Shown one piece after another: positions 1-4,768 of a stretch of 6,139 bases of DNA. Position numbers and translations under genes: made by a program. The notes under the pieces are model-generated. The model had not been told where the DNA came from. It worked only from the letters and a program-made list of their open reading frames with translations, and searched no databases. How positions within the stretch are numbered: position 1 is the first letter of the stretch; each line of letters opens with the position of its first letter. Source of the stretch: Candidatus Ventricola intestinavium (GTDB lineage Bacteria > Bacillota > Clostridia > Christensenellales > Aristaeellaceae); the NCBI GenBank assembly GCA_018715105.1, contig DVMG01000133.1, forward strand, positions 1-6,139, given 5' to 3'.

Positions 1-311
1 AGCAGCAGGAGGATCTTTGACAGGCACATCTCTGCCCTGTATGCGATATCCGGGACGAAAACCAGCGCCACCTGGTGCTTTCGTTCATATTGAGCCAGAA
101 CGACGCCTGCATACATAAAGGCCAGCATGGAAACGGCCTGACCATAATACCCATTCTGAATCATGAACAGCGGCTCTTTTTCGGGCAATGTTTGAATATA
201 AATCATGGAGCAATACAGCCACAGGATTGCCCCTGCGAGGAAAACCGCTCTGGATCTGACGCCGTTTTTAAGCTGGATTTTCACATGAAGCCCGATCTTA
301 TTCATCCCCAT
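1..311 (-). CDS. Membrane protein, partial (cut by left edge), ABC-2 permease-like
   Basis: This frame stays open from an ATG at 311 to the window edge, giving 103 codons without a stop. A basic, amphipathic N-terminus (residues 1-21) precedes a hydrophobic span at about 22-42. A short loop rich in E and P follows, then a second hydrophobic span at about 57-74, then a charged stretch (QYERKHQ) and a segment ending SKILLLL that begins another hydrophobic region. Two spans followed by E/R-rich residues, a conserved-looking Pro and a K-I-L-L helix start resemble the first cytoplasmic loop of ABC-2 type permeases, but too little is present to be sure. The start is ambiguous: ATG at 311 has AGGAGA 12 nt upstream (324-329), while ATG at 305 has GAGGG 6 nt upstream. 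A strong intrinsic terminator lies immediately upstream, so expression may depend on read-through. It could also be another polytopic membrane protein. Confidence 0.6.
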   Translation of the reverse strand, partial: MGMNKIGLHVKIQLKNGVRSRAVFLAGAILWLYCSMIYIQTLPEKEPLFMIQNGYYGQAVSMLAFMYAGVVLAQYERKHQVALVFVPDIAYRAEMCLSKILLL

Positions 312-333
312 CCCTCTTCTGTCTCTCCTGATC

Positions 334-378
334 AAAAAGGCGGCTCGATCCTCCCTCTTTGCGTTTGATCGAACCGCC
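334..378 (-). terminator. Rho-independent terminator, possibly an attenuator
   Basis: Read on the minus strand, GGCGGTTCGATC (378-367) pairs with GATCGAGCCGCC (350-339), giving 12 positions with one A-C mismatch around a 16-nt loop. TTTTT (338-334) follows directly. On the plus strand no T-tract follows the stem, so it acts leftward. It lies about 175 bp past the rmuC stop, but its T-tract ends only 22 nt before the ATG at 311, leaving no room for a promoter between them. It is therefore either the rmuC terminator with leaky read-through or a regulated leader terminator for the membrane protein gene. I recognise no known riboswitch in the leader. Confidence 0.75.
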
Positions 379-552
379 CCATGATATACTTCCCGTTCTC
401 ATGCGTGAAAGCTCACGAAACGGGGATTGAAAACCGGCTCTTTGCCCATCTCCTGTTCATGCGTCCTTCGGCAGAAACATGCCCATCCGGGAAGGCGCCG
501 CGATCCTTTTATTCTGATTATTCTGACCGCGGCAAAACACGGCTCCCGTGCG
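379..552 (-). other. Spacer between rmuC and the leader terminator, with one hairpin
   Basis: I see no convincing gene in these 174 bp. One imperfect inverted repeat sits just past the rmuC stop: GCCGCGATC (497-505) against GACCGCGGC (525-533), 9 positions with one mismatch and a 19-nt AT-rich loop. It has no T-tract on either side, so it is a weak terminator candidate at best. A TATATC hexamer on the minus strand (388-383) could be a -10 element for the downstream membrane gene, placing a start close to the terminator stem, but no good -35 accompanies it. Confidence 0.4.
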
Positions 553-2016
553 TCAGTCCCACTCATCTTCCTCCTCGTCAAACGGAGAAGAGCGCCCCTC
601 GCCTGCCTTCTCCCCCTCCAGAAGCCTGTCCGCTTCCTCCGCCGGGAGCTCGCTCACGTCCGACAGCCGCCGCGCAATCGTCTGACTGTGTTTCTGCGCG
701 CTTTCAAGATCCTCAGAGGCCTGGCGCAGCTTCTTCTGCGTGCGGCTGAGGCTGGCGGCAAAGCCGGCCAAATCCGTCCGCACCGCCCCCAGCAGCGACA
801 TGATCTCGCCTGTACGCTGCTCGATGGCCAGGGAACGAAATCCCATCTGCAGGCTTGTCAGCAGCGCGGCCAGGGTGGTCGGCCCGGCGATTACCATGCG
901 GCTCTCCCGCTGAATGCGCTCGGACAGGCCGCTGATGTGCAGAATCTCTGCAAACAACCCCTCGCTGGAAAGAAAGAGCACCGCATAATCCGTCGTATAG
1001 GGCGGGGCAATCAGCTTTTCCGACATGCGCCTGGCATGCATGCGCACGGCGGATTCAAGCAGACCACGCGCACTGTCCACCTGCTCCCGGGTGCCGGAGG
1101 CAAGCACCGTGCACAGTTCCTGGTATTCCCGCAGAGGCAGGCTCGCGTCGATGGGCAGATAGACGGTATGCCCGTGTTCCTGCCCCGGCATGACAACCAC
1201 GTAATCCGCCACCGGTTCTCCGCCCGGGCGCACGCTGGCGTGCTGCGCATACTGCTGCGGCGCAAGCATCTGGGAAAGCAGGGTTCCCAGCTGCGCCTCG
1301 CCCACCATGCCCAAGGGCTGCGCGCCGCCGATGATTTTCCCCAGCTCATCCACGGTGCCGGCAAGGGTCTTCATGGCGTTCAGGCTTTCCGTCACCTGCT
1401 CAAGCCGCCTTGTGACCGCCGCAAAGGAGTCCTCCAGCCGCTGATCCACCGTGGCGTTCAGCTTTTCATCCACCGTCAGGCGCATCTGCTCAAGCTGGGC
1501 GCGGTTTTCCTCGCGGATGTGCGCCAGGCCGTTTTCAAGGGAAACGCACATGCGATCCAGCCGGTCGTCGCTGCCGGCCAGCCTGTCATCCAGCGCGCGG
1601 GTGACGCCGCCCAGCTTTTCCTCATAGGCGTTCAGCCGACGGTCCACCGTCTGGCGCATGCGCTCCAGACGCTCTTCCTCCTGGCGGCCGGCCGCCCGCA
1701 GCTGGCCGCCCAGAGAATCCATCTGCCCCTGCTGGCTGCGCAGCATCTCGCCCATCATGCGCATCATCGAATCATTGGCGTTTTGCAGAGCCTCGCTGAT
1801 CTCCTGGCTCGCCTGCGCACCGCTCTGCCTGGCGCGCTCATCCGCCGCGGTCAGGCGTTCTTCCACACCGGTTGAAATCTCCCGCATCTGCCGCTCGGCC
1901 TGCTGCGTCCTGCGGTGCAAAAGAAGCAGCGCCGAAAGCATGATGATCACAAGCAGCAGGCAGAGCACCACCATGCCCAGCAGCAACGGATCCGATATCC
2001 CCGCAAAATAACTCAT
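553..2016 (-). CDS. rmuC: RmuC-family DNA recombination protein, active-site lysine missing
   Basis: The protein is 487 aa, a normal RmuC length. Residues about 10-33 form one membrane helix. Residues about 36-225 are a long E/Q/R-rich heptad region expected to be coiled coil. The RmuC domain then runs from about 235 to 440, with VGEAQL (E240), VADYVVVMP (D271), LPIDASLPL and a C-terminal EKLIAPPYT...DYAVLFLSSEG...IAGPTTLAALL block typical of the family. RmuC proteins are predicted PD-(D/E)XK-type nucleases linked to limiting DNA rearrangement. The family usually has a DSK or DAK motif; here it is D290-A291-S292, so the lysine is absent and nuclease activity is doubtful. The C-terminus is strongly acidic (DEEEDEWD). 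I chose ATG 2016 because GAGG lies 9 nt upstream and the membrane helix follows at once; an ATG at 2061 would overlap the promoter. It is divergent from the gene at 2109. Confidence 0.88.
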   Translation of the reverse strand: MSYFAGISDPLLLGMVVLCLLLVIIMLSALLLLHRRTQQAERQMREISTGVEERLTAADERARQSGAQASQEISEALQNANDSMMRMMGEMLRSQQGQMDSLGGQLRAAGRQEEERLERMRQTVDRRLNAYEEKLGGVTRALDDRLAGSDDRLDRMCVSLENGLAHIREENRAQLEQMRLTVDEKLNATVDQRLEDSFAAVTRRLEQVTESLNAMKTLAGTVDELGKIIGGAQPLGMVGEAQLGTLLSQMLAPQQYAQHASVRPGGEPVADYVVVMPGQEHGHTVYLPIDASLPLREYQELCTVLASGTREQVDSARGLLESAVRMHARRMSEKLIAPPYTTDYAVLFLSSEGLFAEILHISGLSERIQRESRMVIAGPTTLAALLTSLQMGFRSLAIEQRTGEIMSLLGAVRTDLAGFAASLSRTQKKLRQASEDLESAQKHSQTIARRLSDVSELPAEEADRLLEGEKAGEGRSSPFDEEEDEWD

Positions 2017-2064
2017 GAAAACGCACCTCGTCCCCTCCCGGCAGTGGCGCACGGGAGGCAAATG

Positions 2065-2073
2065 TGTTATAAT
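2065..2073 (+). promoter_or_regulatory. Extended -10 promoter for the 199-aa gene
   Basis: TGTTATAAT matches an extended -10 (TGn plus TATAAT) exactly. No good -35 is visible 17 bp upstream (TGGCGC), as is common for extended -10 promoters. Transcription should start near 2080, followed by AGAGGAGG (2091-2098) 10 nt before the ATG at 2109. The same AT-rich core reads TATAAC on the minus strand (2071-2066). Confidence 0.65.
2066..2071 (-). promoter_or_regulatory. Candidate -10 element for rmuC
   Basis: The minus strand reads TATAAC (5 of 6 to the consensus), overlapping the plus-strand -10 by four bases. It would start an rmuC transcript near 2059 with a leader of about 43 nt. No recognisable -35 or TGn extension supports it, so it is weaker than the plus-strand element. 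Another possibility is that rmuC is transcribed from the strong promoter at 2768-2796. Confidence 0.35.
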
Positions 2074-2108
2074 GGTTCCGCCCCATGGGCAGAGGAGGTT
2101 AATGCGAT

Positions 2109-2708
2109 ATGGCTCAAAGACGCAGAAAAGAGATTTTGATGAAGCAGCGACAGCGCCGAATCACCGCGCTGTGCATCGGCGGCGGCGTGGGCGCCGTGTT
2201 GCTGAGCCTTGTGGTCTGCCTGATCGTGTTTGATATCGGCGGCGCTGATGCTCCCGTTTCCGCACCGGTGGCCACCGCCCTGCCTTACGACGCCAAGGAG
2301 CCCTTTTCCGTCAGCGACCTGACCGCCGATCAGCTCACGCAGATGCGCAATCAGGGGCGCATGAGCGTGAGCGATGGCCCGCGCGGCGTGTCGGTGGGCG
2401 ATACGCTGGACACGCTGCTTGAGCATTTCCCCACCACCTATACAGGGCTGCAGCCCAGCGAGGACGAGCAGATCCTCTACTGCGCGGACTATTTTGAAAA
2501 CCAGAACGGCGTGATGACCGTTTTGCCGCCTCGGGGCCTGGTGACGGTGGAAAGCGGCAACATCATCGTCACCCTGCTTTCTCCCACCTCCGCCTATCCG
2601 GCCGGGACGCGCGATAACTATGGAAGCTACGAGCATATTTACTGCGTATACACCATCGAGCCGGAAACCATGACCATCGCTTCCATCGAGTTGGGAATCG
2701 GCCAGTGA
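2109..2708 (+). CDS. Unknown single-pass membrane protein with extracytoplasmic domain
   Basis: I do not recognise this 199-aa protein. Residues 1-17 are strongly basic, 18-41 form one hydrophobic helix (uncleaved anchor or signal sequence), and the remaining ~155 residues are soluble and should lie outside the membrane. A low-complexity Ala/Pro/Val linker (about 45-58) leads to a region with GVSVGDTLDTLLEHFP, loosely like the 'G-x-T-x-x-x-V/L-x-x-x-F-G' start of BamE/SmpA-like small domains. The protein ends in a beta-rich stretch (YCVYTIEPETMTIASIELGIG). The domain holds two Cys (in LYCADYF and IYCVYTI) that could pair. The start at 2109 is set by AGAGGAGG (2091-2098) and an extended -10 at 2065-2073; an overlapping ATG at 2102 is in the wrong frame. 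It stands alone on the plus strand, divergent from rmuC and convergent with spo0A. Confidence 0.8.
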   Translation: MAQRRRKEILMKQRQRRITALCIGGGVGAVLLSLVVCLIVFDIGGADAPVSAPVATALPYDAKEPFSVSDLTADQLTQMRNQGRMSVSDGPRGVSVGDTLDTLLEHFPTTYTGLQPSEDEQILYCADYFENQNGVMTVLPPRGLVTVESGNIIVTLLSPTSAYPAGTRDNYGSYEHIYCVYTIEPETMTIASIELGIGQ

Positions 2709-2767
2709 CCCTTCCTCTTCCTGCCCCGTGCGTCGCCGTTTTCCACCATTTTCCGTGGCTATCTTAT

Positions 2768-2796
2768 AGTATAGGGAATGGAAGACGGCTTGTCAA
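2768..2796 (-). promoter_or_regulatory. Near-consensus leftward sigma-A-type promoter
   Basis: On the minus strand TTGACA (2796-2791, 6 of 6) is followed by a 17-bp spacer and TATACT (2773-2768, 5 of 6). The predicted start is about 2761. The transcript would run leftward, antisense to the 3' end of the 199-aa gene, and toward rmuC 745 bp away. No convincing gene starts directly downstream on this strand. It lies past the spo0A terminator, so it is a separate transcription unit. Confidence 0.7.
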
Positions 2797-2826
2797 TTGA
2801 CGCATGGGATTTTTAGATGATTCATG

Positions 2827-2855
2827 GCCTGCGGCCCGGAGCCCGGGGCCGAGGC
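2827..2855. repeat. Very stable GC-rich hairpin
   Basis: The sequence folds as GCCT, bulged g, CGGCCCGG, loop agc, CCGGG, bulged g, CCG, AGGC. That is 12 base pairs, nearly all G-C, with two single-base bulges and a 3-nt loop. It has no adjacent T-tract on either strand, so it is not a standard terminator. It lies between the spo0A terminator and the leftward promoter, in the 307-bp stretch 2709-3015 that holds no supported gene. Confidence 0.55.
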
Positions 2856-2877
2856 TGCGCAAAAGAATTTTCATCAC

Positions 2878-2916
2878 CATCACAACAAAACCGCGTCTGC
2901 TCGGCAGCACGCGGTT
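2878..2916 (-). terminator. Intrinsic terminator after spo0A
   Basis: On the minus strand AACCGCGT, bulged g, CTGC, loop CGA, GCAG, ACGCGGTT (2916-2889) makes a 12-bp stem with one bulge. It is followed by a T-rich run, TTTTGTTGTG, counting the last two stem T's. It is about 100 bp past the spo0A stop. On the plus strand the stem is followed by a weaker GTTTGC, so it may also stop transcripts arriving from the 199-aa gene, making it a shared terminator for the convergent pair. Confidence 0.7.
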
Positions 2917-3015
2917 GTTTGCATTCGGGGTCAACCATGATTCTTCTTCCCCGATGTGGGGTAAGGCCATGGTTTCGGTCTTCCGGAAAGAGCGGATTCC
3001 CGCAAAAGGAAAGGG

Positions 3016-3801
3016 TCACGCGCTTCTTTCCACACTCAGCCGGTCTGCCACCAGGGCGATAAACTCACCGTTGGTCGGTTTATCCTCCAGCGAGCAGACG
3101 TTTTTTCCAAAAGCCTCATCGAGCGCTTCGATCCGTCCCCGGTTCCACGCCACCTCAATCGCATGGCGGATGGCGCGCTCCACTTTGCTTGACGTTGTGC
3201 CGAACCGGTGCGCAATCCCCGGATACAGTTCCTTGGTGATCCGGCTCATCATGTCCGGATTCTCGATAACCATGCGCACCGCCTCACGCAGGAATTGATA
3301 TCCCTTGATGTGCGCCGGAATCCCCACCGTCAAAAACAGGTTGGCGATGCGCTCTTCCAGGCTCTCGCCCCCGGCCTTCTGCGTCTCCCCCAGCATGCGC
3401 GCCCCCATGGCCTCGGCCTTGAGGCTCTCCCCCGCCGCTTCATACACGCGCTGGGCCAGCATCATGAAGTCAAACGGTTTGACCATGTAATAATTCACGC
3501 CCAGGTTGATCGCGCGGGAGATAAAATCATCCCGTCCCAGCGCGGTCAACGCAATAACGCCCGGCTGTTTGGCCAGCTTCATGGCCTGCAGGCGCTCCAG
3601 CACCGCATATCCGTCCATCTGCGGCATGATCATGTCACAGATGAGCACATCCGGCTCCCGTTCCTGCACAAGCTGCAGGGCCTCTACGCCGTTGGCCGCC
3701 GCGCCGACCACCTCAATGCCGCTCTGTTCCTGCAGATATTCCGTCACCATGTCCCGAAGCTGCAGATTGTCATCCGCCACGACGACGCGAACCGTCTCCA
3801 T
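3016..3801 (-). CDS. spo0A: Stage 0 sporulation response regulator Spo0A
   Basis: This 261-aa protein is the master transcription regulator of sporulation initiation, phosphorylated through a phosphorelay or directly by kinases. The receiver domain (about 1-120) has the full active site: D10 and D11, phospho-acceptor D56 in LICDMIMP, T86 and K108 in MVKPFD. After a linker (about 121-146) comes the Spo0A-specific DNA-binding domain, with GIPAHIKGYQFLREA, ITKELYPGIA and the recognition-helix block TTSSKVERAIRHAIEVAW, ending KPTNGEFIALVADRL. All of these match the family closely and nothing is missing. Start: GGGAGGGG lies about 8 nt before ATG 3801. It is transcribed alone from an extended -10 promoter at 3867-3875 and ends at the terminator at 2878-2916. 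Its usual neighbour spoIVB is not in the window. Confidence 0.98.
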   Translation of the reverse strand: METVRVVVADDNLQLRDMVTEYLQEQSGIEVVGAAANGVEALQLVQEREPDVLICDMIMPQMDGYAVLERLQAMKLAKQPGVIALTALGRDDFISRAINLGVNYYMVKPFDFMMLAQRVYEAAGESLKAEAMGARMLGETQKAGGESLEERIANLFLTVGIPAHIKGYQFLREAVRMVIENPDMMSRITKELYPGIAHRFGTTSSKVERAIRHAIEVAWNRGRIEALDEAFGKNVCSLEDKPTNGEFIALVADRLSVERSA

Positions 3802-3842
3802 GAAAAACCCCTCCCGTGTCTTTGCGCATATGATCCTTACGT

Positions 3843-3854
3843 GATAGATCTATC
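3843..3854. promoter_or_regulatory. Perfect 12-bp palindrome in the spo0A leader
   Basis: GATAGATCTATC is a perfect dyad in the untranslated leader, about 15 to 25 bp downstream of the spo0A -10 and 42 bp before the start codon. The position suits a repressor operator acting as a roadblock. I cannot assign a regulator, and a 12-bp dyad can arise by chance. Confidence 0.35.
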
Positions 3855-3866
3855 CATCTTACGCGC

Positions 3867-3875
3867 ATTATATCA
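3867..3875 (-). promoter_or_regulatory. Extended -10 promoter of spo0A
   Basis: The minus strand reads TGATATAAT, a perfect extended -10 (TATAAT at 3872-3867, TGn at 3875-3873). A 17-bp spacer leads back to TGTTCA, a poor -35. The start should be near 3860, leaving a leader of about 58 nt. A TGCCGAA (3912-3906) upstream is one mismatch from the Spo0A box TGTCGAA and could allow autoregulation, but that is speculative. I found no convincing sigma-H promoter. Confidence 0.65.
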
Positions 3876-3951
3876 CATTATTCCGCGCCTGAACAGCCCT
3901 GTGCGTTCGGCACATTTTCATGTATATGCGGGGATGCGCGATTTAGAATCA

Positions 3952-3988
3952 TAAAAATGCAAATTTACAAAGATATGGGAGAATTTGC
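3952..3988 (-). terminator. Weak AT-rich terminator after the UPF0489 gene
   Basis: On the minus strand GCAAATT (3988-3982) pairs with AATTTGC (3965-3959) around a 16-nt loop, followed by ATTTTTAT. It starts 11 bp past the stop codon. The stem is short and AT-rich, so some read-through into spo0A is possible. Confidence 0.4.
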
Positions 3989-3998
3989 GCGCGGCAGG

Positions 3999-4703
3999 TC
4001 ACATCTCGCGAATATAGGGCCTGAGCAGGTCCATGATCCGGTCCGCCGCCGCCGGTGCGTAACGCGGGGACTGCGCCATGGTCACAAAATCATAACCGGT
4101 CTCGCAAAAGACCGTATAGTCGTCATAGACCTCAAAAGGGATGGCGGGTTCGCGGCCATTGGCCTTTTCCATCAGCGCGGAAACGTCGCTGCGCAGCAGG
4201 ATGCTTCCCTCCCCGTCCAGGATCCATCCGGGGACATCCTGCCTGGAACGCGGATTGCGCACATACACAAGCCGGCGGATCCAGCGGAAAGCGAGCGCAA
4301 AGAGCAGATAGTTAGCCTCATCAAGCTTTCTGCCCACGCGGTAGTTTTCAATCGTGGGGCGTGCATCCGGCCTGCGCGAAAGCACCGCTCTGAGCACAAA
4401 ATCCGTGCCCGGCGGGCCAAATGCCAGATCGGAATGCGTGTCCACATGCACCACGTCGAACGGAGCGCTGAGCAGGCCCTCCTGCATGCGCGCGCGCCAG
4501 AAGTCAAGCGCCTTATCGTGTGTGTCAAAGATCGCGCCCGGCAGGGGATGGCTGCGGCTCAGCCCACACTGCCTCTCCAGGAAGTCGATCACCTTTTCAT
4601 CGCTGTAAGGCGCGGCGCAGGAGGGATCGGGACGCTCACCGGGCGCTGCCAGCGGGCAGGGCCCCGTCAGGAAAAAGTCCATATCCAGATCCAAAACCTT
4701 CAT
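3999..4703 (-). CDS. UPF0489-family arginase-fold protein (peptide-arginase-like)
   Basis: The 234-aa protein carries the acidic/His motifs of the arginase/deacetylase superfamily as found in the UPF0489 family. These are LDLDMDFF at residues 4-11, FDTHD at 59-63 and HVDTHSDL at 86-93 (D88, H90, D92, probable metal ligands). A family-like block ANYLLFALAFRWI follows (130-142), then a C-terminal MAQSPRYAP. Some UPF0489 members are peptide arginases that turn arginine into ornithine in RiPP precursors; most are uncharacterised. No RiPP precursor or maturase is visible here, so the substrate is unknown. The start at ATG 4703 is set by AAGGAAG 6 nt upstream and by LDLDMDFF following directly. A GTG at 4772 overlapping the upstream stop would add 23 residues of low-complexity Gly/Arg/Glu and is less likely. 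It lies 65 bp behind the cysteine desulfidase-like gene, so cotranscription is likely. Confidence 0.78.
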   Translation of the reverse strand: MKVLDLDMDFFLTGPCPLAAPGERPDPSCAAPYSDEKVIDFLERQCGLSRSHPLPGAIFDTHDKALDFWRARMQEGLLSAPFDVVHVDTHSDLAFGPPGTDFVLRAVLSRRPDARPTIENYRVGRKLDEANYLLFALAFRWIRRLVYVRNPRSRQDVPGWILDGEGSILLRSDVSALMEKANGREPAIPFEVYDDYTVFCETGYDFVTMAQSPRYAPAAADRIMDLLRPYIREM

Positions 4704-4768
4704 TGAATTCTTCCTTTCGTTCCGGCGGCCGGGGCTTCCCGGCTCCGCTTCTCCCCCTGCGCCGCGAT

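Noticed and set aside
399..581. 60-codon minus-strand reading frame overlapping the 3' end of rmuC
   Set aside because: Its start lies inside rmuC in another frame, without a well-placed ribosome binding site. The product is Cys/Arg-rich with no recognisable pattern, and it spans the hairpin at 497-533.
427..1875. Long plus-strand frame of 482 codons antisense to rmuC
   Set aside because: The composition is rich in His, Arg, Gln and Leu, typical of the reverse strand of a GC-rich gene. The minus-strand frame has clear RmuC family motifs.
2067..2636. 189-codon minus-strand frame antisense to the 199-aa gene
   Set aside because: The His/Ala/Gly-rich product looks like an antisense shadow. The plus-strand frame has an extended -10, a strong ribosome binding site and a clear membrane helix.
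2639..2749. 36-codon minus-strand frame just after the strong leftward promoter
   Set aside because: It would be the first reading frame on that transcript, but it lacks a ribosome binding site and mostly overlaps the 199-aa gene in antisense. A non-coding transcript is simpler.
2764..2970. 68-codon minus-strand frame in the spo0A-rmuC gap
   Set aside because: It runs through the spo0A terminator stem, the GC hairpin and the consensus promoter, and its product shows no family features despite a passable GGAAG upstream.
3942..3970. Second possible spo0A promoter (TTGTAA, 17 bp, TCTAAA on the minus strand)
   Set aside because: Each hexamer matches only four of six bases, in an AT-rich spacer that overlaps the weak terminator stem. 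This is expected by chance, and the extended -10 at 3867-3875 is much better.
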